NCBI GenBank assembly: GCA_003161205.1
Contig: PMOU01000170.1
Location: 1,563-7,268, forward strand
Reading direction: 5' to 3'
DNA: 5,706 nucleotides
Source: Actinomycetota bacterium
GTDB lineage: Bacteria; Actinomycetota; Actinomycetes; Streptosporangiales; Streptosporangiaceae
This document shows, in pieces, positions 1-5,320 of the stretch. The notes beneath the pieces were generated by a model that did not search any database, was not told the origin of the DNA, and saw only the letters and a list, made by a program, of their open reading frames with translations. Each line of letters begins with the position of its first letter. Position 1 is the first letter of the stretch. The position numbers and the translations under genes are program-made.

Positions 1-1149
1 CTGCAGGGCGTAGGCGGGGCCATGGCCTCACCGGCCGTGCTCGCTCTTATCATCACCAGCTTTCCCGAAGGGCGGGAACGGACACGTGCCCTCGGCATCT
101 ACATGGGCGTGATTACCGGGGGTTCCTCGCTGGGCCTGGTGCTCGGCGGGGTGATCACCGAATGGCTGTCCTGGCGGTGGGTCCTGTTCATCAACGTGCC
201 GATCGGCGTGGCGGTGGTAGCGGTCGCGCCGCTGTTCGTCAGGGAGACCCCGCGGCAGCCCGGTCGCTTCGACCTGGCCGGCGCCCTCACCGCGACGGCA
301 GGCGTGAGCGCGCTGGTATACGCGTTCATCCGGGCTGCGTCCAGCGGGTGGGGCGATCACCTGGCGCTGGCCTCGTTCGGGGCCGCCGCGGCGCTGCTGG
401 TCCTGTTCGTGCTCACCGAGACCCGGGCCCGCCAGCCGATCACCCCGCTGCGCCTGTTCACCGACGTTAGCCGGGCCGGATCGTACCTGGCCAGGCTGCT
501 GCTCATCGCGGGCATGTTCGGGGTGTTCTTCTTCCTGACGCAGTTCCTGCAGAAGATCATGGGCTTCAGCCCGATCCGCGCGGGCGTGGCGTTCCTGCCG
601 ATGACCATCGCGCTGTTCGGGGTGTCGCGGTTGGCACCGAGGCTGCTGCCGAGAGTGGGGACCAAACCGCTGATGATCGCCGGGATGCTCCCCGCCATCG
701 CCTCGATGGCCTGGCTGTGGCGCGTCACGCCCGCCACGGGTTACTGGTCCGGCATCTTGGGGCCGATGCTGCTGCTCGGCATCGGCATGGGGCTAGTGTT
801 CGTGCCGCTGACGACCACCTCCCTGGCCGGCGTCCCGGCCGCTGACTCCGGGGCCGCCTCGGGCGTGGTGAACATGCTGCAGCAGGTCGGCGGTGCGCTT
901 GGCCTCGGCGTCCTGGTCGCGGTGTACGGCACCGCGAGCAGGCACGCGGCCGCTCATCCAGTAGCCGGCCTCACCCCGCTGGCCCAGTCGCACTATGTAC
1001 TCACCCACGGGATGACGGCCGCGTTCGGCTTCGCCGCGATCCTCGACGTGTGCAGCCTGCTGGTGATCGTCGCGCTCATCCGGACCAGGGGGCGGTCGCC
1101 CGCTGTCGTCCCCAGCCCGAGAACGCAGGAGAAGGCCACGGCATCCTGA
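1..1149 (+). CDS. MFS drug exporter, DHA2 (EmrB/QacA-like) family, 5'-truncated by window
   Basis: This is the C-terminal 382 residues of an inner-membrane proton-coupled multidrug exporter. The frame is open from base 1 (LQGVGGAMASPAV...), so the ATG at 22 is an internal Met inside a conserved MFS segment and not the start. About 100 N-terminal residues (roughly the first three or four helices) lie outside the window. Visible family marks are the LQGxGxA block, a SWRWVLFINVPIG block after TM5, and antiporter motif C read as GSSLGLVLGG, with Leu where the textbook motif has Pro; I recall this variant in actinobacterial DHA2 proteins. About ten to eleven hydrophobic helices can be counted (for example residues near LLLIAGMFGVFFFLTQF and LLLGIGMGLVFVPL), consistent with a 14-helix protein missing its start. 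The tail is short, hydrophilic and Arg-rich. The substrate cannot be read from sequence. The gene ends in TGA at 1147-1149 and is convergent with the ANL-like gene. Family call is secure; drug specificity is not. Confidence 0.93.
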   Translation: MQGVGGAMASPAVLALIITSFPEGRERTRALGIYMGVITGGSSLGLVLGGVITEWLSWRWVLFINVPIGVAVVAVAPLFVRETPRQPGRFDLAGALTATAGVSALVYAFIRAASSGWGDHLALASFGAAAALLVLFVLTETRARQPITPLRLFTDVSRAGSYLARLLLIAGMFGVFFFLTQFLQKIMGFSPIRAGVAFLPMTIALFGVSRLAPRLLPRVGTKPLMIAGMLPAIASMAWLWRVTPATGYWSGILGPMLLLGIGMGLVFVPLTTTSLAGVPAADSGAASGVVNMLQQVGGALGLGVLVAVYGTASRHAAAHPVAGLTPLAQSHYVLTHGMTAAFGFAAILDVCSLLVIVALIRTRGRSPAVVPSPRTQEKATAS

Positions 1150-1156
1150 CCGCTCA

Positions 1157-1187
1157 CGGTTCCGCGCAAACCGCACGCGCGGAACCG
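1157..1187 (+). terminator. Perfect 11-bp hairpin just after the exporter stop
   Basis: The arms 1157-1167 (CGGTTCCGCGC) and 1177-1187 (GCGCGGAACCG) are perfect reverse complements around a 9-nt loop. The stem starts 8 nt after the exporter stop codon. There is no T-run, as is common for GC-rich actinobacterial terminators. The 3' arm shares bases 1185-1187 with a competing stem further on. Role as a terminator is inferred from position and stem strength. Confidence 0.7.
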
Positions 1188-1233
1188 CCCGCGCGAACCG
1201 CCCGCGCGAGCCGCTAGCGGTTCGTGCGGGCGG
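1185..1233 (+). terminator. Second terminator hairpin with duplicated 5' arm, overlapping the convergent gene end
   Basis: A near-identical 13-bp direct repeat (1185-1197 and 1198-1210) provides two alternative 5' arms for one 3' arm at 1218-1233. The proximal pairing, 1198-1213 with 1218-1233, gives a 16-bp stem with a CTAG loop (1214-1217). It contains two G·U pairs (1210·1221 and 1206·1225) when read as plus-strand RNA. In minus-strand RNA these become C·A mismatches, so the fold is stronger for the exporter transcript. The distal arm 1185-1200 also pairs, with one G·U and a 17-nt loop. The loop carries the stop codon of the minus-strand gene, so the hairpin reaches into the last codons of that gene. 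Confidence 0.7.
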
Positions 1234-1420
1234 ATCTGGCTCTGTCGTCAACCTCGGCCACGACCTCGGCTAGCCGCTGCTGTAGCAGCTCGCGCACCTC
1301 TACGGTCTCAGGCAAGGTCTTGATCGCGTGTTCCAGCTCGCGTCTGTATCGGGCCAGCTCAAAGGTCGTAAGCGCACTGAGGGTGTGCTTCGGCTCTGCG
1401 GTTCCTGGTTCGGCCTGCAT
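1214..1420 (-). CDS. Possible separate 68-aa helical protein, in frame with the end of the ANL-like gene
   Basis: This is an alternative reading of the tail of the ANL-like gene. An in-frame ATG at 1418-1420 (Met306 of the long protein) is preceded by AAGGACGAG, with AAGGA ending 10 nt before the ATG. It would yield a 68-residue acidic/basic helical protein (MQAEPGTAEPKHTL..., LSALTTFELARYRRELEHAI, then EVRELLQQRLAEVVAEVDDRARS). The segment looks self-contained and resembles short actinobacterial proteins of the form LTTYELxRYRRELEHAL that I recall but cannot verify here. The preceding residues 287-305 (TARECDLQPRTADRRKDEL) look more like translated spacer than protein domain. Internal start, separate gene fused by loss of a stop, or true domain are all possible. 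Confidence 0.35.
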   Translation of the reverse strand: MQAEPGTAEPKHTLSALTTFELARYRRELEHAIKTLPETVEVRELLQQRLAEVVAEVDDRARSARTNR

Positions 1421-2335
1421 CGGTAGCTCGTCCTTACGCCTGTCGGCTGTTCGAGGTTGAAGATCGCATTCCCGCGCGGTTGGCTCACGGGGTGGCGCGG
1501 GTAAGACGACGGTGAAGACCCGGTCCGGCGGGACACTGGAAACCGCAGTGCCATAAGGAACGATCGCGGCGGTGCCCTTGTAGACGCGTACCGCGGCCGT
1601 GAGCAGCGCGATCGGCGCCGCCACGACAGTGGCGCCGGCCAGCAGGGCGAGGTCAACCAGGGATGTGTAGGTCTGTCCGTCCCCGCACGGCGGTCCGGTG
1701 ACGACCACGTCCCGGTAGGACAGCCCAGGCCCCGGGCTGTCCGCACCATCCAGCGCCGCGCTCGCCGCGCTCGCCCCGCTCGCCCCGGTTCCGTGGGTGC
1801 TGTCCCCGTTCGTATCGCCTCCCGGCTTAGCCCCGGCCAGCAGCGAACGGAACGGAGTCGTCCCGGCTGACTCGCCGAACGAGAACACCTGCCGCACCTG
1901 AGACCGGTCCGCAGCCTCAACCGCGAACTCAGCCAGCGGGGCCGCGGTAATGAGCAGTCGCACGCCGCGGGCGTTGAGCTGGTCGACGACGTCCGCCATA
2001 CTCGCGTCCGGCCGGATCGCCAGAGCGCTGGCTCCGGTCGCGCGGATAGAGTTCACCGCTAGCGCGAACCTGGCCGCATCCTGGACGAAGACGGCGGCGG
2101 TATCCCCGTCAGTCAGTCCGCGACGGCTGAGTCCGTGAGCAGCGGCGCGGATGGTCCAGGCGAGCCGCGGCCACGCCGTCACGGTGCCGTCCACGGCGTC
2201 GATGACGGCGGCTTGAGACCCTGCCTGATCAGCTCGTCGCAGGATGCGTTCGGTAATTGCGCGGTGCGATACGCCCGCGCTCTTGCTGAGCGGGGCCGCC
2301 TTGACGCGCGTCCCTGTAATGACGCTACGTTCCAT
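1214..2335 (-). CDS. Degenerate AMP-binding (ANL/acyl-CoA ligase-like) protein lacking the P-loop, with helical tail
   Basis: This is a 373-residue soluble protein. Residues about 27-168 resemble the N-terminal subdomain of 4-coumarate/fatty-acyl-CoA ligases (ITERILRRADQAG, then AAVIDAVDGTVTAW, HGLSRRGLTDGDTAAVFV, GVRLLITAAPL and QVFSFGE-like stretches). Residues about 208-262 (RDVVVTGPP..., LLAGATVVAAP, then VRVYKGTAAIVP) resemble the ligase stretch that follows the P-loop. Between them, the expected SSGTTGLPKG-type ATP-binding block is absent and a Gly/Ala/Ser-rich linker (about 170-205) takes its place. Everything after the second stretch in true ligases (A5-A10 motifs, C-terminal lid, catalytic Lys) is missing. 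Residues about 317-370 form a charged helical segment (LSALTTFELARYRRELEHAI...). The start at 2335 is chosen because GGGGAGG (2341-2347) sits 5 nt upstream; the frame is also open back to an ATG at 2518, but that extension looks like untranslated leader (Pro/Arg/Trp-rich, spanning hairpins). Adenylation activity is not expected. It could be a pseudoenzyme, a scaffold or a decaying gene. No function is known to me. Confidence 0.75.
   Translation of the reverse strand: MERSVITGTRVKAAPLSKSAGVSHRAITERILRRADQAGSQAAVIDAVDGTVTAWPRLAWTIRAAAHGLSRRGLTDGDTAAVFVQDAARFALAVNSIRATGASALAIRPDASMADVVDQLNARGVRLLITAAPLAEFAVEAADRSQVRQVFSFGESAGTTPFRSLLAGAKPGGDTNGDSTHGTGASGASAASAALDGADSPGPGLSYRDVVVTGPPCGDGQTYTSLVDLALLAGATVVAAPIALLTAAVRVYKGTAAIVPYGTAVSSVPPDRVFTVVLPAPPREPTARECDLQPRTADRRKDELPMQAEPGTAEPKHTLSALTTFELARYRRELEHAIKTLPETVEVRELLQQRLAEVVAEVDDRARSARTNR
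1718..1742 (-). repeat. Perfect 9-bp inverted repeat inside the ANL-like gene
   Basis: Arms 1718-1726 (GGACAGCCC) and 1734-1742 (GGGCTGTCC) are exact reverse complements with a 7-nt loop. They encode the DSPGPGLSY part of the linker that stands where the ligase P-loop block should be. Could be an mRNA hairpin, a deletion scar or chance in GC-rich DNA. Confidence 0.6.
1758..1784 (-). repeat. Three 9-bp tandem repeats coding a Gly/Ala-Ala-Ser linker
   Basis: On the plus strand, three copies of a 9-bp unit (GCGCTCGCC, GCGCTCGCC, CCGCTCGCC) lie head to tail at 1758-1766, 1767-1775 and 1776-1784. Read in the gene direction they encode the GASGASAAS-type run near residues 184-193. The period is a multiple of three, so copy-number change would keep the frame. 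The run sits 15 bp from the inverted repeat in the same linker. Confidence 0.75.
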
Positions 2336-2340
2336 CAGAA

Positions 2341-2347
2341 CCTCCCC
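2341..2347 (-). promoter_or_regulatory. Ribosome binding site that fixes the ANL-like gene start
   Basis: On the minus strand this reads GGGGAGG, followed by TTCTG and ATG at 2335-2333. The GGAGG core and 5-nt spacing are near ideal, and this is the main reason for preferring Met at 2335 over the upstream ATG at 2518. Confidence 0.8.
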
Positions 2348-2349
2348 AG

Positions 2350-2466
2350 CCTTGGGCAAGGGCGGGTCCTGGCGTGGGAACCGGGACCCGCCCGGTCTCT
2401 GTCGCCGGCTTGCCGGTCCCACCCCCCCTTGGGACCACCACGGCGGCGGGTTTATGACCCGCCGCC
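2350..2466 (-). promoter_or_regulatory. Structured leader: tandem hairpins upstream of the ANL-like gene
   Basis: Read on the minus strand toward the gene, the stems are: a perfect 10-bp stem 2457-2466/2442-2451 (5-nt loop); a perfect 7-bp stem 2430-2436/2415-2421 with a loop that is a G7 run on the minus strand; a 4-bp CCGG/CCGG stem 2413-2416/2405-2408; a perfect 10-bp stem 2384-2393/2360-2369 (14-nt loop); and a small CCTTG/CAAGG palindrome at 2350-2361 close to the ribosome binding site. Some arms can swap partners: GGGACC at 2383-2388 can pair with GGTCCC at 2415-2420, and GGCGGGT at 2361-2367 with ACCCGCC at 2457-2463. This looks like an attenuator or translational control leader, or partly the terminator of the regulator gene. 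No known riboswitch consensus was recognised. Confidence 0.45.
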
Positions 2467-2516
2467 ACCGTGCGATAGCGACATAGGGAACGCTATGCGG
2501 CAGCCGGAGAGAGCAC

Positions 2517-2651
2517 ATGCGCAGAACTGTGTATTTCGATGTGCAGATTGACCAGGTCGCGATCCCCGGCTATGTGCACACCGCCGCGATAACGGTCAGC
2601 CCGGTAGCTCGTAACGGGTGGCCCAGGATGCCACCTGTGTACGCGACGTGA
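2517..2651 (+). CDS. Possible 44-aa small ORF antisense to the regulator 3' end
   Basis: An ATG at 2517 is preceded by GGAGAGAG (2506-2513), with GGAG ending 7 nt upstream, a good ribosome binding site. The ORF encodes MRRTVYFDVQIDQVAIPGYV... and stops with TGA at 2649-2651. Its last 56 bp overlap the end of the regulator gene on the other strand. The product has no motif I recognise and no obvious signal or membrane segment. It may be a real small gene, the remnant of a longer divergent gene, or chance. The ribosome binding site is the only positive evidence. Confidence 0.2.
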   Translation: MRRTVYFDVQIDQVAIPGYVHTAAITVSPVARNGWPRMPPVYAT

Positions 2652-5241
2652 AGCCGAGCTTGGCGAGGATGTTCGCCACGTGACGAGCTGCTGTCGCCGG
2701 GCTGATGACCAGCTCGTCGGCGATTTCCTTGTTGGACAGGCCCTGCATGATCAGCAGCACGATCTCATGCTCTCGCGGAGTGAGCGGCGAGGGCGTCCGG
2801 TGCGCGGCCCCGGCGTCGTGCCGCTGTCCGGCCCCGTCGTGCCGCTGTCCGGCTTCGGTGTCGTGCCGCTGGCCGCCGGTGGCGTTCAGCCGGGCCTGAT
2901 CGGCCCATCCCGCTTCCCCAGGCGCCTGAGCGGTCAGGGAAGCATGTCCTGAGGGAGCCCGTTGTGACCCCAGCGCGTACCTGGCAGCGTCTTCCACCGC
3001 CATCTCGCGGCCTTCGGCGAACAGGGCGGCCGCCGCCACCGCGCCCAAGCGGTCGCGGGCGAAGTCAAGCATCTGCTCAATTCTCGGGCCTACGCCGGTC
3101 GTGCGGCCGAGAGATTCACGCAGCTGGCAGGCTGCCCCGGCCAACGTGGCTGCCTGCTCGGGCTGCTGCCTGGCCACGGCCAGCGCCGCGAACGCCTCAA
3201 GGCCACGGGCAACGCCGAGACGCTGCCCGCACATCTGGTTCAGCCGCAGCCCTTCTGCCAGGCTCTCCTGGGCCAGGTCAAGATGGCCGCTGGCGATCGC
3301 GATCCACCCGATCCCGGCCTGGCAGCGGGCGATCTCAGGCCAGGCGTCGAGCTCACGGAGGATCTCCATGGCGTCCTCGAAGTACCGCACCGCCATCTTG
3401 TCGTCGCCCCGCGCCCGCGCGAGCGTCCCCATGCCGTACTTCACCGTGGCGACGCCCCAGTGATTGTTGTCGCTCAGCACCTCAAGCGCCGCTTCGTAGG
3501 CCCGCTGAGCCGACTTCAGCTTGCCCTGCCGGGCCGCGACGGCGGCCTTGGCTGCGAGCGTGATCCCGGCCTCCCAGTCGTTGCCCGACGCCTGCGCCGC
3601 GGCGATCGCCTCATCGACGTAGGTGTCGGCATCGTCGAGCCGTCCGGCCCGCGCCGCGGCCTGGCCGAGCACCCGCAGCGCGGCCGGGACCGTGAAGTCG
3701 TCATCATGGGCGCGGCTGAGCTCCAGGCTCTTCTGCGCGCTGTGCAGCAGCGTGTCGTACTCCTGCAGGTCGAAGGCGATCTCCGCGCGGCAGGCCAGGG
3801 CACGCCCCCGTACGTGCGGGGAAATCTCGCTGTCACCGGGGGCCAGGAACCGGTCGAACCAGGTCGCCCCCTCGCGTGCGTCGCCGTGCGGCACCCACAT
3901 GTTGCGCAGCCCCGTGCACAGCCGCAGCCCCTCCTCCGCGTGACCGTGAGCCAGGGAGGTGGCCAGGGCGATGCGGAAGTTACCGTATTCGGCGATGCCC
4001 CGGCGGAACGTGGCCCGGCGCACCGGCCAGGATGGTTCGCCGCGGTTGAACATCTTCTGGGCCGTGTCTTCGACCAGCGCGAGGATGCAGTCGCGATGCC
4101 GCAGCGCCAGAGCGAGCTGTTCGCCCGCGGCGGCGAGCCGTTCAGCGGCGTACTCCCGGATCGTGTCGAGCAGGCGGTACCTGGCGTCTCCCGCGGCCTC
4201 GCCGTCCAAGACGACCAGTGACTTGTCGATCAGGGAGATGAGCAGGCCGAGCACCGCGTCGGCCGGGATACCCCCGGCTGAGGACGCCGGATCCGAGCAC
4301 ACCTGCTCGGCCATGTCCAGGTTCCAGCCGGAGAACACGGCCAGTCGGCGCAGCAGTATCTGCTCCGGTTCCTCGAGCAGCTCATAGCTCCAGTCCACGG
4401 TGGCCCGCAGCGTCTGCTGCCGCGGCGGCGCGGTCCTGTCACCGGAGTCGAGCAGCTGGAATCTGTCCCGTAGCCGGTCGGCGATCTGGTCGACCGACAG
4501 GGCCCGCACCCGCGCCGCGGACAGCTCGATGCCAAGCGGGATGCCGTCGAGCGTGCGGCACAGCCGGGCCACCGCCGCCCGGTTGTCCTCGGTCAGGGTG
4601 AAGCCGGGCCGGGCGCCTGCGGCCCGGGCCGCGAACAGCTGGACCGCCTCGTGGGCGACGAGCTCGGCACCGTCCGCGCCTTGGGGCGGAAGGCCCAGGG
4701 GCGGCACCCGCCAGACAGTCTCGCCTCGTACCCGCAGCGGCTCGCGGCTGGTCGCGATGATCCGCAGCCACGGGCACCGGGCCAGCAGGAACTGGACGAG
4801 CGTGGCGCAGTCGCCGACCTGATGCTCGCAGGTATCGAGGATGAGCAGCATGTGCCGCGAGCGCAGTGCCTCGGCCAGCGTCTGCGCGAGCGGGACGCCC
4901 GGCTCCTCGCGCACCCCGATCGTCGCCGCGACGTGCTGGGCGGTCTGGCCACGCCAGTCGGCTAGCTCGACCAGCCAGGCCTCATCGAGATCACCGGGAG
5001 CCCCGGGGCCCTCGGCCGTCTCACCTTCCTCGTCCGGGACCGTTCCCGTCCCGGCGGCGATCACGTCGCGGGCGAGGCGCATCGCCAGCCGTGTCTTGCC
5101 GATCCCGCCGGGGCCGCTCAGCGTCAGGGCGCGTACCTCGCCCAGCAACCGGGCCAGTTCGGCAAGATCACGTTCACGGCCGATGAAGCTGTTCGGCTCC
5201 GCTGGCAAGTTGCCGCTGAGGAGAACGGTGGCGGACTGCAT
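2596..5241 (-). CDS. STAND-type ATPase / TPR / LuxR-family transcriptional regulator, 881 aa
   Basis: This is a large cytoplasmic, probably ATP-switched activator. The N-terminal NTPase opens with NLPAEPNSFIGRERDLAEL (11-29). Walker A is GPGGIGKT (43-50), Walker B is MLLILDTCEH (131-140), a sensor-like ATSREPLRVRGE block is at 163-174, and GIPLGIELSAARV is at 233-245. A winged-helix region with DWSYELLEEPEQILLRRLAVFSG follows (about 283-305). Residues about 475-710 are Ala-rich helical repeats of TPR type, the usual ligand or protein sensing part. After a repetitive linker, a LuxR/GerE helix-turn-helix occupies 820-881 (LTPREHEIVLLIMQGLSNKEIADELVIS...HVANILAKLGFTSR). Length and order fit the actinobacterial group often annotated as LuxR C-terminal-related regulators. 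The ATG at 5241 has a moderate AGAGGG site 3 nt upstream and leaves the expected short N-terminus before the NTPase. It lies 79 bp after the glycosidase-like gene, so co-transcription is possible. Ligand and targets are unknown. Confidence 0.93.
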   Translation of the reverse strand: MQSATVLLSGNLPAEPNSFIGRERDLAELARLLGEVRALTLSGPGGIGKTRLAMRLARDVIAAGTGTVPDEEGETAEGPGAPGDLDEAWLVELADWRGQTAQHVAATIGVREEPGVPLAQTLAEALRSRHMLLILDTCEHQVGDCATLVQFLLARCPWLRIIATSREPLRVRGETVWRVPPLGLPPQGADGAELVAHEAVQLFAARAAGARPGFTLTEDNRAAVARLCRTLDGIPLGIELSAARVRALSVDQIADRLRDRFQLLDSGDRTAPPRQQTLRATVDWSYELLEEPEQILLRRLAVFSGWNLDMAEQVCSDPASSAGGIPADAVLGLLISLIDKSLVVLDGEAAGDARYRLLDTIREYAAERLAAAGEQLALALRHRDCILALVEDTAQKMFNRGEPSWPVRRATFRRGIAEYGNFRIALATSLAHGHAEEGLRLCTGLRNMWVPHGDAREGATWFDRFLAPGDSEISPHVRGRALACRAEIAFDLQEYDTLLHSAQKSLELSRAHDDDFTVPAALRVLGQAAARAGRLDDADTYVDEAIAAAQASGNDWEAGITLAAKAAVAARQGKLKSAQRAYEAALEVLSDNNHWGVATVKYGMGTLARARGDDKMAVRYFEDAMEILRELDAWPEIARCQAGIGWIAIASGHLDLAQESLAEGLRLNQMCGQRLGVARGLEAFAALAVARQQPEQAATLAGAACQLRESLGRTTGVGPRIEQMLDFARDRLGAVAAAALFAEGREMAVEDAARYALGSQRAPSGHASLTAQAPGEAGWADQARLNATGGQRHDTEAGQRHDGAGQRHDAGAAHRTPSPLTPREHEIVLLIMQGLSNKEIADELVISPATAARHVANILAKLGFTSRTQVASWATRYELPG
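2815..2877 (-). repeat. Three GQRHD-coding repeats in the regulator linker
   Basis: On the plus strand a 17-18-bp unit (GTCGTGCCGCTGTCCGGC) occurs exactly at 2815-2832 and 2836-2853, and a diverged copy (GTCGTGCCGCTGGCCGCC) lies at 2860-2877. Spacing is 21 and 24 bp, so the frame is kept. In the protein they give GQRHD at residues about 789-809, between the TPR part and the DNA-binding domain. The copies put His/Asp/Arg at regular intervals in an otherwise low-complexity tether. Confidence 0.85.
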
Positions 5242-5293
5242 TGGCCCTCTGGGGATCTGATGCTCGAAAGGGAATTACTGTAAGTCTCTCACC

Positions 5294-5320
5294 GTACCCG
5301 TTCGGCAGCCGCACGGGTGC
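5294..5320 (-). terminator. Hairpin directly after the glycosidase-like gene
   Basis: Arms 5296-5301 (ACCCGT) and 5313-5318 (ACGGGT) pair perfectly. The outer bases 5294-5295 with 5319-5320 add one G-C and one wobble pair, and CGG/CCG inside the loop (5303-5305/5309-5311) adds an inner stem. The hairpin begins immediately after the stop codon at 5321-5323 and has no T-run. It may end the upstream transcript or only partly attenuate reading into the regulator gene. Confidence 0.45.

Larger units (their letters stand above)
2336..2595. other. Intergenic region between regulator and ANL-like gene
   Basis: This 260-bp gap separates two minus-strand genes. Next to the ANL-like gene it holds the hairpin run described separately. 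At 2475-2497 there is a further pair of mutually exclusive short stems (ATAGCG 2475-2480 with CGCTAT 2491-2496, or CATAG 2482-2486 with CTATG 2493-2497). Between 2500 and 2595 I see no terminator stem close to the regulator stop and no convincing -35/-10 pair on the minus strand. The whole gap could therefore be read through from the regulator, or hold a promoter I cannot recognise. Confidence 0.6.

Noticed and set aside
1..6. PstI site CTGCAG at the left edge as a cloning junction
   Set aside because: The same site occurs several more times inside the window (for example near 546 and 3763), so its presence at the edge carries little weight.
22..24. ATG at 22 as the start of the exporter
   Set aside because: The frame is open to base 1 and the preceding residues LQGVGGA belong to a conserved MFS block, so the gene begins before the window.
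2412..2432. T-box-like string (GGGGTGGGACCGG on the minus strand)
   Set aside because: It resembles the T-box antiterminator core, but no specifier stem was recognised, the downstream gene is not an aminoacyl-tRNA synthetase or amino-acid gene, and the string is explained by the perfect 7-bp stem.
2336..2518. N-terminal extension of the ANL-like protein starting at the ATG at 2518
   Set aside because: The extension crosses the hairpin run, is Pro/Arg/Trp-rich and family-unlike, and the ATG at 2335 has a far better ribosome binding site.
3283..4221. Long plus-strand open frame of 312 codons inside the regulator gene
   Set aside because: It lies wholly antisense to well-conserved TPR/NTPase coding sequence, its translation is Gly/Arg/Pro-rich without domains, and long spurious frames are normal in GC-rich DNA.
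5242..5293. Possible promoter with TACAGT as -10 for the regulator (minus strand)
   Set aside because: The -10-like hexamer fits TANNNT, but no acceptable -35 element lies 16-18 nt upstream, so it is not called.
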